This document shows positions 34,521 through 45,400 of a DNA stretch of 49,440 nucleotides, one piece after another. Source of the stretch: Corynebacterium urealyticum. Its GTDB lineage: Bacteria > Actinomycetota > Actinomycetes > Mycobacteriales > Mycobacteriaceae. Each line of letters opens with the position of its first letter. The first letter of the stretch is position 1. The notes under the pieces are model-generated. The model saw only the letters and a program-made list of their open reading frames with translations, was not told the origin of the DNA and ran no database searches. Where the stretch lies: NCBI GenBank assembly GCA_020741275.1, contig DYZK01000067.1, positions 1-49,440 of the forward strand, read 5' to 3'. The position numbers and the translations under genes are program-made.

Positions 34521-34698
34521 CGCTCTGCGCCCAGCAAAAGCCATACCGGCGCCTCCCGGTGAAAGGCAGATCACAGCCTCCCCCGATTGTGGCCGCTTGC
34601 AGTGCCGACCCGAATCTTTAGCTCGGAGTGTGACGTGGCATACTACGGCTGATATCAATCTGACTTTCGCGGCTTGACGGAATCCGGAGGACAATCCC

Positions 34699-36132
34699 AT
34701 GTCGCAACAACCAGCGCCCGAGACCGCCACGGCGAGCGAATCCTCGACGACTGACAGCCACCAGGGTGAGCTGCGGCGCGCGCTGCGCCACCGGCACATC
34801 CACTTCATCGCGCTGGGTTCGGCCATCGGCACCGGGCTGTTCTACGGTTCCGCCGGCGCGATCGGCGCGGCCGGCCCCGGCGTGATCTTCGTTTATCTGC
34901 TCGGCGGCGCGATCGTCTACTTCATGCTGCGCGCCCTGGGCGAGATGTCCGTGGCTCACCCCGTTGCTGGGTCCTTCGCGGAGTATTGCCGCCGCTACCT
35001 GGGCGGATGGGCCGGGTACATCACCGGCTGGATGTACGCCTTCGAGATGATCATCGTGTGCCTGGCCGACCTCACGGCCGTGGCGCTGTACATGAAGTTC
35101 TGGTTTCCGGAGACCGCCTCCTGGGTATGGGTCGCGGTGGCGTTGATCATCGTGGGTGCGGCGAACCTCGCCTCCGCCCGCTGGTTCGGTGAGCTGGAGT
35201 TCTGGTTCACGACGATTAAGGTGACCGCGGTGGTCGCCATGATCCTCGGTGGCGCGGCCATCCTGGTGTTCAACGTGGATACCGGTGGCACCGTCGGCAT
35301 CTCGAACCTGTGGAATGACGGCGGGTTGTTCCCGAACGGCTTCACCGGCGTGCTGTCCGCTCTCATTCTGGTGCTCTTCGCCTTCGGTGGCACGGAGATC
35401 ATCGGCGTGACTGCCTCCGAGGCCGAAGACCCAGAGAAGACGATCCCGAAGGCCATCAACACGGTGCCGATGCGCATCCTGCTGTTCTACGTGCTGGCGA
35501 TCTTCGTCATCGTCGCAGTGATTCCGTGGCGCGAGATCACCGGCGAACAGTCCCCGTTCGTGCAGATCTTCAGTTCCCTGGGCATCGGCTGGGCCGCCGC
35601 CCTGCTGAACGTCGTGGTTCTCTCCGCGGCACTGTCCGCGATCAACTCGGACCTGTACGGCGCCGGCCGCGTGATCCACGGCATGGCGCGCCAGAAGCTT
35701 GCCCCGAAGATGTTCGCCAAGATTGATCCGCGCAACGGCGTGCCGGTATCCACGATCAGTGCCCTGCTCATCGTGCTGGTTATCGGCGTCGTATTGCAGC
35801 TGATCAACCCAACCGCCGAGCGACTGTTCCAAGACATCGCCGCGCTGGCCACCTTCGCCACGATCTTCGTCTGGTTGATGATCCTCATCAGCCACCTGGC
35901 CTACCGCAAGCACCTCAACTCCGAGGATGTCGCCCACGCGAACTTCACGGTGCCGCTGTGGCCGCTGGGCCAGTACTTCGCGATCGCCATGATCCTGCTG
36001 ACCTTCGGCACGATGTTCTGGATGTCGGATTTCCACTCCGCCCTCATCGCGGGTGTGGTGTTCACGGTGGCGATGTCCATCCGTTACTACTTCATCGACC
36101 GGAAGAACAAGGCCGAGGCCGCCGCGGCGTAG
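34699..36132 (+). CDS. Amino-acid permease (APC superfamily, AAT family)
   Basis: Proton-coupled amino-acid importer of 477 residues with about 12 membrane helices. The N-terminal part is typical: RRALRHRHIHFIALGSAIGTG, the substrate-site helix GSAIGTGLFYGSAGAIGAAGP, and GEMSVAHPVAGSFAEYCRRYLG. A charged cytosolic loop TASEAEDPEKTIPKAI is also conserved. The closest known groups are the AnsP/CycA/ProY-type permeases; the substrate cannot be read from sequence. Start: ATG 34699 with an excellent GGAGGA 7 nt upstream. The first 30 residues are Ser/Thr/Glu-rich. A bidirectional terminator follows at 36153-36185, after a run of nine C. Confidence 0.9.
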   Translation: MSQQPAPETATASESSTTDSHQGELRRALRHRHIHFIALGSAIGTGLFYGSAGAIGAAGPGVIFVYLLGGAIVYFMLRALGEMSVAHPVAGSFAEYCRRYLGGWAGYITGWMYAFEMIIVCLADLTAVALYMKFWFPETASWVWVAVALIIVGAANLASARWFGELEFWFTTIKVTAVVAMILGGAAILVFNVDTGGTVGISNLWNDGGLFPNGFTGVLSALILVLFAFGGTEIIGVTASEAEDPEKTIPKAINTVPMRILLFYVLAIFVIVAVIPWREITGEQSPFVQIFSSLGIGWAAALLNVVVLSAALSAINSDLYGAGRVIHGMARQKLAPKMFAKIDPRNGVPVSTISALLIVLVIGVVLQLINPTAERLFQDIAALATFATIFVWLMILISHLAYRKHLNSEDVAHANFTVPLWPLGQYFAIAMILLTFGTMFWMSDFHSALIAGVVFTVAMSIRYYFIDRKNKAEAAAA

Positions 36133-36152
36133 TCTCTCCCCCCCCCGGGAGC

Positions 36153-36185
36153 AATAAATCCCCGCACCTGGTGCGGGGATTTATT
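36153..36185. terminator. Bidirectional intrinsic terminator
   Basis: Perfect 15-nt arms aataaatccccgcac (36153-36167) and complement (36171-36185) with a 3-nt loop. The AT ends give U-rich tails in both directions, so it can serve the permease (plus) and the convergent oxidoreductase (minus). Confidence 0.88.
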
Positions 36186-36242
36186 ATGGAATCTTGCTCT
36201 GCTGACAGCCGCCGAACCCAGGGTCAGCCGCCCGGTACGGGC

Positions 36243-37550
36243 CTACTTTTCTGCCACCAGATCCGCGATCACTCGGGCGGCCCGCTGCCCGGAGCGGATG
36301 GCGCCGTCGATGGTGGAGGTCGCGGTGTGCGCGCCGGCCACCGCCACCCGACCGTCGAGCAGCTCGGCGGCCGGCTGGGCCTGGATCGCGTGATTCGGCC
36401 CGACCAGCGGAAGGGCATCTGGAATATCGTGACGGGTGACGAGCTCCAAGGCTTCGGGGCTGCAATCGTAAATACTGGACACGTCCCGACGAACCTCCTG
36501 CTCGCTCGGCAGATCACGGGCAGCGTCGAAGTCGCCGTTGCTGTACGGATGGGAGGCCGCTGCAGCAATCAGCTGCGTACCCGGCGCGTAGGCCGGGGCC
36601 ACGGAGGTGACCTCGGCGGCCAGGTCGATACACAACGTGCCGCTTCCATCCACGGTCACGAGCCGGTCGCTGTGAACCTCATCGGCCACGGTGAACCACC
36701 AGGTGCTCTGCCCGCGATGCTCGGGAACCGCGGTGCCGATCAGGTCGTGGGCCGCCTGCGCAGAGGTGGCCACGATCGCATGGGAAAAGCGCTCGGTCTT
36801 GCCGTTCACCGTGAGCTCCACCCCGCCCGGCTGGACGTCCACGGCAGTGACCTGGGAGTTCAGTTCGACGCGGACGCCGCCCAGCCGCCCCATCGTCGCC
36901 GCCAGGTCCCCCATTCCGTGCTCCGGCAGGGCCAGCGTGCCGCGCAACAGGGTGACGAAGACCCACTTCGCGAACTCCGCGGAGGTTTCCCCGCCGTGGT
37001 CGTAGAGGAAGGCGCGCAGGATCGGGTCGACCGCGTTCTGGCGGACGGGGCCGGTGATGCCGGACTTCGTGAGCGATTCAGCGACCGGCTCGTCGCTGGC
37101 GTGCCCGAAGCGGCTGGGTCCACGCAGCTCCATGGACGAGCGGTGCATCAGCTCGCTGCGCAGCCAGTTGCGCATGCGCACGAGTTCGCCGAGACGCAGG
37201 GCGGAACTGAACTCCGATCGCAGCAGCTTAGGAACCATCGACGGCGCGCGGACGGGGTCGATGATCAGCGCGGAACCAGCCGGGGTGACGGTGTTGATCC
37301 CCGGTTGGAAGTTCTTGATCTTGAGGGCGGAGTACTCCCCGGGGCTCAGGATCTCCTTGACCGCCGGGTACCAGGTATTGAAGAACTGCAGCCCCCGGTC
37401 CACGGTGATCTCGCCGTGCTGCTCCGAGCGCACCACCCCGCCCACGTGCTCAGCGGCGTCGAAGAGGGCGCAACGCACCCCGGACTGGGAGAGCGTGCGG
37501 GCCGCTGCGAGGCCGGCCATGCCGGCCCCAATGATGGCTACCTCGGTCAC
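36243..37550 (-). CDS. FAD-dependent amine-oxidase-like oxidoreductase
   Basis: Flavoprotein of the NAD(P)-binding/amine oxidase class (435 aa). The dinucleotide-binding motif IIGAGMAGLAAARTL starts at residue 6, followed by an acidic end to strand 2 and the GG motif VGGVVRSE. Near the C-terminus the second FAD motif reads VAVAGAHTATSTIDGAIRSG. Start: GTG at 37550 with a strong AGGAGGGG upstream; the frame extends back to 37589. The relatives include phytoene desaturase-, protoporphyrinogen oxidase- and renalase-like proteins. The isolated position gives no pathway, so substrate is unknown. Convergent with the permease. Confidence 0.83.
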   Translation of the reverse strand: MTEVAIIGAGMAGLAAARTLSQSGVRCALFDAAEHVGGVVRSEQHGEITVDRGLQFFNTWYPAVKEILSPGEYSALKIKNFQPGINTVTPAGSALIIDPVRAPSMVPKLLRSEFSSALRLGELVRMRNWLRSELMHRSSMELRGPSRFGHASDEPVAESLTKSGITGPVRQNAVDPILRAFLYDHGGETSAEFAKWVFVTLLRGTLALPEHGMGDLAATMGRLGGVRVELNSQVTAVDVQPGGVELTVNGKTERFSHAIVATSAQAAHDLIGTAVPEHRGQSTWWFTVADEVHSDRLVTVDGSGTLCIDLAAEVTSVAPAYAPGTQLIAAAASHPYSNGDFDAARDLPSEQEVRRDVSSIYDCSPEALELVTRHDIPDALPLVGPNHAIQAQPAAELLDGRVAVAGAHTATSTIDGAIRSGQRAARVIADLVAEK

Positions 37551-37710
37551 GTACCCCTCCTGCGGTTCTCGCTCAACGCTGGGTGGCACATGACGTGCCC
37601 GGCACCGTGACGGGGGGCTGTGCCCATCATCACGCTAGTCATGCTAGCCCACGCCCCAGTCGCGACCGGCCACCTGTGCCCCGCCAGTCGCGGTGAGCGG
37701 CAGGCTAGCG

Positions 37711-38535
37711 CTACTCGCCGTCTTCCGTAACGACGCCGTCCTCCTCGTCGGCGGCGACGTCGCCGTCGAAGCCACCGGCCTCGACCTCACCGTCCTCGAC
37801 TTCGACCCATTCGAAGAATGGGTCCTCGGAGCCGTCGTCGAGGGTGACCAGGAGGTCCTCCCAGTCCTCGGCCTGCTGCGAGACATAAGCAAGCACGTCG
37901 AAGAGCTGGTTGAAGTCCTCAAATACGCCGAGATCCAGCACCTCCTGGTACTGCGTGCGCAGCTCGTCCAGGGTGGCGTCCAGCATGTCCAGCTTCGCCG
38001 GATCCTGCTCATCTTCTTCATCGACGAGAATTTCCGCGGCGATGTTCTCTGCGAGCTCGAAAACGCTATCAGGCAGCACCACGAAGCTCACCGCAGCGGT
38101 CGGCGTGCCCTGCCCCTCCGAGATCTTCACGGTGACCTTGGAATTCGCACTGAGGTTCGCGCGCAGGACAAGGGGGTCGTAATCATCCTGTTCGAACTCG
38201 AGGTCCTCGACGCGAGGATCCTGCCCATCGAGCAGTTCGTTGAGCACCGTGATCACCTCGTCGGTGGCCATGTGCCGATTCACCGCCTCGACCGCTGCCT
38301 CCGGGGTGAAGACCACGCCGACCAGCGCGGCGTCGAAGTCTTCGTCCTCATCGGTGACATCAGCGAGCGCGACGAAGACATTCGCCGCCGGCGTGCTGAC
38401 CCCGGCCACGCCTTCAATAAGCTCGAACTGAATCTCCACTTCCGCAGAGACTGGAACGAACAGCGTTCCATCGTTGGCTCGGGACTCGATGCCCTCAACG
38501 TCGAGGGCCTGGGCGATATTTTCCAAAAATCCCAT
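37711..38535 (-). CDS. Acidic protein of unknown function
   Basis: A 274-residue soluble protein, very rich in Asp and Glu, with a near-pure acidic tail (FEWVEVEDGEVEAGGFDGDV onward). No signal peptide, membrane helix or known motif. The pattern of short beta strands in the first two thirds (FVPVSAEVEIQFELI, VFVALADV, KVTVKISEG) and a helical middle (LDMLDATLDELRTQYQEVL) suggests a folded N-terminal domain plus an acidic, probably disordered tail. ATG 38535 has RBS AGAGAGGA. It is transcribed away from the ABC exporter. An equally long frame on the opposite strand has the wrong composition. I do not recognise the family. Confidence 0.78.
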   Translation of the reverse strand: MGFLENIAQALDVEGIESRANDGTLFVPVSAEVEIQFELIEGVAGVSTPAANVFVALADVTDEDEDFDAALVGVVFTPEAAVEAVNRHMATDEVITVLNELLDGQDPRVEDLEFEQDDYDPLVLRANLSANSKVTVKISEGQGTPTAAVSFVVLPDSVFELAENIAAEILVDEEDEQDPAKLDMLDATLDELRTQYQEVLDLGVFEDFNQLFDVLAYVSQQAEDWEDLLVTLDDGSEDPFFEWVEVEDGEVEAGGFDGDVAADEEDGVVTEDGE

Positions 38536-38691
38536 TGAGGAATCCTCTCTCCGCGGCGCGGTTCGTTTCCTGCGTTGATCTTAACCCGGTTCATTTCCCT
38601 CGCGCCGGGGCCGTTTCTCACTGCTTCTGCTTTTCGACGTCGCCCGCTCCAGTGATGGCTGGCTTATCTGCCCGATGCAGGCGATAGGCTG

Positions 38692-41600
38692 ATGGCTATC
38701 GTGTTTGCCTTCCTTCGCGCCGCCTTGAGCGCACACCGTCCGCAGCTGGGTGTCATCACTCTGCTGAGCGTGCTCATGCCCGTCGCAGCCGTGCTGATCC
38801 CGCTGTTCGCCGGTCGCGCCATCGACGGAAGCCCCGGCGCGATTGGACTACTCATCGCGGCGGCCTTCGCCCGTCTGTGCACCCACGGTGCACGCCGCTT
38901 CTTCGCCGGGAAGCTCTCGGTCGACGTCCAGCATGACATCCGCATGCGTTGCCTGGCTGCCCTCCAAGGCGCATCACCGGCGGCGATGGCCCAGGTACGT
39001 ACCGGACAAGTGGTCTCCCGGACCATCTCGGATTTAAACCAGATCCAGGGGATGCTGGCGATGCTGCCCATCATGGGCAGCATTCTGGTGGAGGTCGTGC
39101 TGATCCTGGGAATCATGTTCTGGCTCTCCTGGCCGCTGGCGGTGTTGCTGAGCATCCAGCTTCCGGTACTCGCCGCCATCGCCTTCTTTTCCCGACGTCG
39201 GCTCTACGACGCGACGTGGGAGGCGCAGCAGCAGGCCGCGGACGTCGCAAGCCAGGTGGAGGAGACGGTGACCGGCGTGCGCATCGTCAAGGCCTTCGTC
39301 CAGGAGCAGCGCGAGCAAACCAGCTTTATGGCCAGGGCCCGCAGGCTCTTCGGGATGCGGCTGCACGTCGGGCGGCTCACTGCCCGCTTCCAGCCGGCAT
39401 TGGCTGCGGTGCCGCAGATCGCGCTGATCGCTACCGTGGTGCTCGGCGGCCTGCTCGCGATGCGCGGCGCGATCACCATCGGAGAATTCCTCTCGGCCTC
39501 CGCCTACGTCACCCTACTGTCCCGGATGACGCGAATGGGCGCCGGAATGTTGGTCACCGTGCACCTAGCGAATGCCGCGGTCGCCCGCGTGCAGGATATT
39601 CTCGCCCTTCCCCAACGGCGGAGCCCCGAGCACCCGGCGGAGCTCCCGGAAGGGCCCGTCGGGATCCGCGGCACCTTCCGCACCCGGGGCGGCGAGGACG
39701 TCGCCGTGGACGTCACCCCCGGGTCCACCTCGTACATCACGGGCCCTGCGGGTTCGGGAAAGTCGGCGCTGGCGCTAGCCCTGGCTGGGCAGTCGGCGGA
39801 TGCTGACGCCGATTTTTCGGCCTACGCGGGCAGCACCGCAGTGCCCCTGGGCGACCTGACGCCCCAGCAGTGGCCGACGATCGTCTTCGACGAACCTTTC
39901 CTCTACTCCATGTCCGTGGCAGAGAACATCCGGATGGGAACTCAGGCGAGCGACGCAGAGGTGGCGGAGGCCGCCCGCATTGCCTGCGCCGCCGATTTCA
40001 TCGACGAGCTCGGGGGTTATTCCACCATCGTGGGTGAGCGTGGCCTGACGCTATCGGGTGGGCAGCGGCAGCGGATCGCCCTGGCACGCGCGGTTCTGCG
40101 CGACCCCAGGGTCCTGATCCTGGACAGTGCTACCAGCGCAATCGATACCGTCACCGAGCAGAAGATCATCGCCAATCTTCACCAGCGGGCTGGTGAGGGC
40201 AACCTGACGATGGTCATCGTCGACCACCGAGCAGAGCCTGCGGGCACGGGTGCGGCCAACACTGATGGCAGGGATACCAGCGTCATCAACCTGCCCGCTC
40301 CCCCAGCCCGTCCGCTCTGGCCGCGCAGTTGGGAGGAGATCCAGGCGGACGCGAATCGGGAATTACTCGGTGTCGCCGATGCCGCTGGCGACGACAGGCA
40401 TGCACGCCCGGCCGACGCTGCGAGATTCAGGGATCTATTGGACGCCGACGCCGCAGCGCTGCGCCGAATCACACCGACGCGACAGGAATCAGCACCTCAG
40501 CACTCCACGCCCACCGGTCAACAGTCCGAGAACGCGACCCCGGCGCTGCGGCTGCGCACCCTGGTGGGCCTCGTCCCGATCGCGACCTCGATCATCGTGG
40601 GGACGCTGCTGCTCGGGCTCGTCGCCGACATTGCGCTTCCATCCCTGGTGCGCAAGGCCATCGACGAGGGAATCAGCAGGTCAGATCGCAGCGCACTGTT
40701 CACCTTGGGGCTGGGGGCCCTGTTCCTGGTGTGCGTTTCCTGGGCCGCCAATGCGTGGAACACGGTGCTCACCACGCACACCGGCGAGCGATTGCTTTAT
40801 GCTCTGCGTGCACGCAGCTTCGAACACCTCCACCGGCTGCCCATGAGTTGGTTCGAGCGCAACGCCTCGGGCCGGGTCATGACCCGGATGACCACGGACA
40901 TCGACAACCTCTCCAGCTTCCTGCAGACCGGGCTTTCCCAGGCCATCGTCTCCACCACGATGCTGCTAGGTGTTCTGGGCATGCTCGTGTGGACAGACCC
41001 TGCGCTGGCCGGCATCGCCGCGCTGTTCCTGCCAATCATCGGAGTGGGCGCGTGGGTTTTCCGCCGCTATTCCTCGCGCCTATACCGGGCCGCCCGCTCC
41101 CAGGTTTCCACCGTCAACGCCCACTTCCAGGAGGCTGTCAACGGGCTCAACACCGCCGCGGCCTACGGCTTCGGCCCGGTGGTCGCCGAGCGCATCGGGG
41201 AACAATCGCATCGATACGTGGGGCTGCGTACCCGCGCGCAGGCAGCGGTCAGCATCTTCTTCCCCGGTATCTCCTTCATCACCGAGCTTGCCCAGGCGAC
41301 GATCCTATTTTTCGGTACCGCCCGGGTCGCGGAGGGCACGACGAGCCACGGCGCGCTAGTTGCCTTCAGTTTGTATCTGACCTTCTTCTTCGGCCCCATC
41401 CAGCAGCTGTCGCAGATCTTCGATAAGTTCCAGCAGGCTGCGGTGAGCTTCGAGCGAATCTCAGAGTTGTTGGCCGTGCCTACCGAGCCGGACGCAGGGG
41501 GCGACGATGCCGAGGCCAGGTTGCCGGGCAAGGTCACCGCGGTGGACTTCTCTGACGTGCATTTCCGCTACGACGGCGCTGATCAGTCCTCGCTGCGAGG

Positions 41601-42288
41601 TGCGTCCTTAAGTTTCGGTGGCACGACCGCCCTCGTCGGTGCGACTGGCGCCGGGAAGTCGACGATCGCGAAGCTGGTCACCCGGTGGTACCAGCCGTCG
41701 GCGGGGTCCATCACCGCGGTTTTCGCTCCGAACAGCCTCGACGTGCGGCGTCTCGATCTCCGCCAGCTCCCCCTACATGCCTGGCGCGCTCGGGTGGGCT
41801 ATGTCCCTCAGGAAGCACATCTGTTCCGCGGCACGGTGGCGGAGAACATCGCCTACGGCCGACCGACGGCGAGCCAGGAGGAGATCACCGCGGCGATCGC
41901 TGCCATCGGGGGCACGGAAATTATCGCCGGGATCGAAGGTGGCTTTGCCGGCGAGGTCGGCGAGCGTGGCCGGGGGTTGTCCTCTGCCCAGCAGCAGATC
42001 ATCGCGCTAGCTCGCGCGGAACTCATCGACCCGGACGTCATGGTCTTGGATGAAGCGACGGCGAATATCGATCCTGCCGTCGAAGCTGACGTGGTTCGGG
42101 CAATCGCACTGGCTACGCGTTCGCGGGTGGCGATCATCATCGCGCACCGGCTCTCCACCGCGGAGCTGGCGGACAATATTGCGGTCGTCAGCGCCGGAAA
42201 AATTGTTGAACAAGGCCGTCATCAGGAGCTTTTGGAATCCGGCGGGAGCTACGCAGATCTCGTCGCCGCGTCCCGGGGATCTCGCTAG
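38692..42288 (+). CDS. Single-chain double ABC exporter (TMD-NBD-TMD-NBD)
   Basis: Full-length ABC exporter of 1198 residues, two half-transporters in one chain. TMD1 spans about 15-310, and NBD1 has Walker A GPAGSGKSAL (about 350), LSGGQ (about 453) and Walker B VLILDSATS (about 473), where the catalytic Glu is Ser. A polar linker (about 520-620) leads to TMD2 (about 625-910). NBD2 has Walker A GATGAGKST (about 982), signature LSSAQ (about 1096), Walker B VMVLDEATA (about 1115) and the H-loop IIIAHRLS (about 1150). So one composite ATP site is degenerate and one canonical, as in TM287/288-type heterodimeric exporters. Substrate unknown; multidrug, lipid or peptide export is possible. No clear RBS precedes ATG 38692. 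Confidence 0.9.
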   Translation: MAIVFAFLRAALSAHRPQLGVITLLSVLMPVAAVLIPLFAGRAIDGSPGAIGLLIAAAFARLCTHGARRFFAGKLSVDVQHDIRMRCLAALQGASPAAMAQVRTGQVVSRTISDLNQIQGMLAMLPIMGSILVEVVLILGIMFWLSWPLAVLLSIQLPVLAAIAFFSRRRLYDATWEAQQQAADVASQVEETVTGVRIVKAFVQEQREQTSFMARARRLFGMRLHVGRLTARFQPALAAVPQIALIATVVLGGLLAMRGAITIGEFLSASAYVTLLSRMTRMGAGMLVTVHLANAAVARVQDILALPQRRSPEHPAELPEGPVGIRGTFRTRGGEDVAVDVTPGSTSYITGPAGSGKSALALALAGQSADADADFSAYAGSTAVPLGDLTPQQWPTIVFDEPFLYSMSVAENIRMGTQASDAEVAEAARIACAADFIDELGGYSTIVGERGLTLSGGQRQRIALARAVLRDPRVLILDSATSAIDTVTEQKIIANLHQRAGEGNLTMVIVDHRAEPAGTGAANTDGRDTSVINLPAPPARPLWPRSWEEIQADANRELLGVADAAGDDRHARPADAARFRDLLDADAAALRRITPTRQESAPQHSTPTGQQSENATPALRLRTLVGLVPIATSIIVGTLLLGLVADIALPSLVRKAIDEGISRSDRSALFTLGLGALFLVCVSWAANAWNTVLTTHTGERLLYALRARSFEHLHRLPMSWFERNASGRVMTRMTTDIDNLSSFLQTGLSQAIVSTTMLLGVLGMLVWTDPALAGIAALFLPIIGVGAWVFRRYSSRLYRAARSQVSTVNAHFQEAVNGLNTAAAYGFGPVVAERIGEQSHRYVGLRTRAQAAVSIFFPGISFITELAQATILFFGTARVAEGTTSHGALVAFSLYLTFFFGPIQQLSQIFDKFQQAAVSFERISELLAVPTEPDAGGDDAEARLPGKVTAVDFSDVHFRYDGADQSSLRGASLSFGGTTALVGATGAGKSTIAKLVTRWYQPSAGSITAVFAPNSLDVRRLDLRQLPLHAWRARVGYVPQEAHLFRGTVAENIAYGRPTASQEEITAAIAAIGGTEIIAGIEGGFAGEVGERGRGLSSAQQQIIALARAELIDPDVMVLDEATANIDPAVEADVVRAIALATRSRVAIIIAHRLSTAELADNIAVVSAGKIVEQGRHQELLESGGSYADLVAASRGSR

Positions 42289-42406
42289 GTCACACGCCAT
42301 TTTCCGCCGGTCGGTGACGCGCCACCTGGAAGCGAAATCGCATAGCACATCGTGTAGGCTGGTACAGCGAGACTGACGTCATGATGAAAAGAGGCGAGGA
42401 CCTGCT

Positions 42407-45400
42407 GTGAGCAGCGCGAATTTCGGTCAGAACGAATGGCTGGTCGATCAGATGTACCAGCAGTATAAGAAGGATCCGGAGTCGGTTGACCCCGAATGGC
42501 GGAAGTACTTCGAGAAGAACGGCGACACCGCCGGCAGCTCGGCGGGCGCAGATAACGGTGCCGCTACGAGCACCCAGAGCGCTCCTGCCGCCTCCGCTGG
42601 CGCCGCCACCGCCACTTCCGGTCGACGCGGTGGCCTGCGTGGCGACGCCGACGAGCGTGTCATCGAGGCTTATGACGCCATTCCGAAGCGCGTCGCCCCG
42701 CCGGAGCCGAAGCATCCGGTAGAGGCCCCTGAGGCTGGCGAGCAGGTGCTGCGTGGCGCAGCCCGCGCCATCGCTAAGAACATGGATGCCTCGCTGAGCA
42801 TCCCGACCGCAACCACGGTCCGCGACATGCCAGCGAAGCTGATGTTCGAAAACCGCGCGATAATCAACCAGCAGCTGCTTGCCCGCGGTGGCGGCAAGAT
42901 CAGCTTTACGCACATTATCGGCTGGGCCCTGGTCCGCGCGGTTCAGGCTCACCCGGACATGAACCTGAATTACAAGGTCGTCGACAACAAGCCGACCGTC
43001 GTCACCCCGGAGCACATCAACCTGGGCCTGGCGATCGACATGAACAACAAGGACGGCAGCCGTAGCCTGGTCGTGGCAGCGATCAAGGAGACGGAGAAGA
43101 TGAACTTCTCCGAGTTCGTCGACGCCTACGAGGACATCGTCGCCCGTGCCCGCGTCGGCAAGCTGACGATGGACGACTTCCAGGGCGTGACCATCTCCCT
43201 GACCAACCCGGGTGGCATCGGTACCCGCCACTCCGTGCCGCGTCTGACCAACGGCCAGGGCGCGATCATCGGCGTTGGTGCGATGGATTACCCGGCCGAG
43301 TTCCAGGGCACGTCCGTCGACCGCCTCGGCGAGATGGGTATTGGCAAGCTCGTCACCATCACCTCGACCTACGACCACCGCATCATCCAGGGTGCGGAGT
43401 CCGGCGAGTTCCTGCGGACCATGTCCCGCCTGCTGATCAACGACAGCTTCTGGGACGAGATCTTCCAGGCCATGCACGTCCCGTACGCGCCGATCCGCTG
43501 GTCCCAGGATCTGCCGAACACCGGTGTGGATAAGTCCACCCGTGTCGCGCAGCTCATCGAGGCCTACCGCTCCCGCGGTCACCTCATCGCGGACATCGAC
43601 CCGCTGCACTGGGTCCAGCCGGGTCTGCCAGTGCCGGATCACTCCGACCTGAACATCGAATCTCACGGCCTGACCCTGTGGGATTTCGACCGCACCTTTA
43701 ACGTTGGTGGCTTCAATGGTCGCGAGACCATGACCCTGCGCGAGGTGCTCGACACCCTGCGTAAGGCCTACACCCGCAAGGTCGGCTACGAGTACGCGCA
43801 CGTCATGGATAAGGACGAGCGCCTGTGGCTGCAGCAGCACGTCGAGGGCGGCCAGCCGAAGTTCTCCTCCGCCGAGCAGAAGTACATCCTGCAGAAGCTG
43901 AACTCCGCTGAGGCCTTCGAGAACTTCCTGCAGACTAAGTACATCGGCCAGAAGCGCTTCTCCTTGGAGGGCGCGGAGACGCTGATCCCACTGATGGATG
44001 CCGCTATCGACCGCGCTGCGGATTCGAAGCTCAACGAGGTCGTCATCGGCATGGCCCACCGCGGCCGCCTGAACGTACTCGCCAACATCGTGGGTAAGCC
44101 TTACTCCCAGATCTTCACCGAGTTCGAGGGCAACATCGACCCGGGCTCCGCCGGCGGTTCCGGTGACGTGAAGTACCACCTGGGCGCCGAGGGAACCTAC
44201 ATCCAGATGTTCGGCGACAACGAGATCGACATCACGCTGACTGCCAACCCGTCTCACCTGGAGGCAGTCAACCCGGTCATGGAAGGTATCTCTCGCGCGA
44301 AGCAGGACCTGCTCACCGAGAAGTACGGCGAGGAAGCCAAGGGCTCGGTCATGCCGATCCTGTTGCACGGTGACGCGGCCTTCACCGGCCTTGGCATCGT
44401 TCAGGAGACGATCAACCTTTCCAAGCTGAACGCTTACTCCGTCGGCGGCACCGTCCACGTCATCGTGAACAACCAGATCGGCTTCACGACGACCCCTGAC
44501 TCCGGCCGTTCGACCTACTACGCCACCGACCTGGCCAAGGGCTTCGACGCCCCGGTCTTCCACGTCAACGGCGACGACCCGGAGGCTGTCGTCTGGGTGG
44601 CACAGCTGGCGGTCGATTACCGTAACCGTTTCGGCAAGGATGTCTTCATCGACCTGGTGAGCTACCGCCGTCGCGGCCACAACGAGGCCGACGACCCGTC
44701 GATGACCCAGCCGCTGATGTACGACATCATCAACGAGCTGCCGACCTCCCGCGAGCAGTACACCGAGGCCCTCATCGGCCGCGGCGACATCTCCGAGGAG
44801 GAGGCCAAGCGCGCTGCACAGGACTTCCACGACCAGCTCGAGACCGTATTCAACCAGGTCCGCGAGGCTGAGAAGGACGCTCCCCCGGCCGAGCAGACCG
44901 GCATCACCGGCTCTCAGGAGCTGCCGCACGGCCTGGACACCTCCATCTCCAAGGACCTGGTCCGCCAGATCGGCGACAAGTTCTACGAGACCCCGGAGTG
45001 GTTCAACGCCCACCGCCGCGTGAAGCCACTCATCAAGCGCCGTAAGGAGATGAGCGAGAACGGCAACATCGACTGGGCCTTCGGCGAGCTGCTCGCCCTG
45101 GGTTCCCTGGCCGCCGAGGGCAAGCTCATCCGTCTCGTCGGCGAGGACTCCCTGCGCGGCACCTTCACCCAGCGCCACGCGGTCCTCTTCGACAACGAGG
45201 ACTTCGACCGCTACAGCCCACTGCAGTCTCTGGCTGAGGACACCGGCAATGGCGGCCGCTTCGAGGCCTACAACTCCGCGCTCACCGAGTACGCGGGCCT
45301 GGGCTTCGAGTACGGCTACTCCGTGGCCAACACCGACGCGCTGACCCTGTGGGAGGCACAGTTCGGTGACTTCGCCAACGGTGGCCAGACCGTCATCGAT

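Noticed and set aside
37693..38538. A 281-codon plus-strand frame opposite the acidic protein
   Set aside because: The minus-strand frame has a proper ribosome-binding site and terminates sensibly; the plus frame has neither, and its composition is antisense-like.
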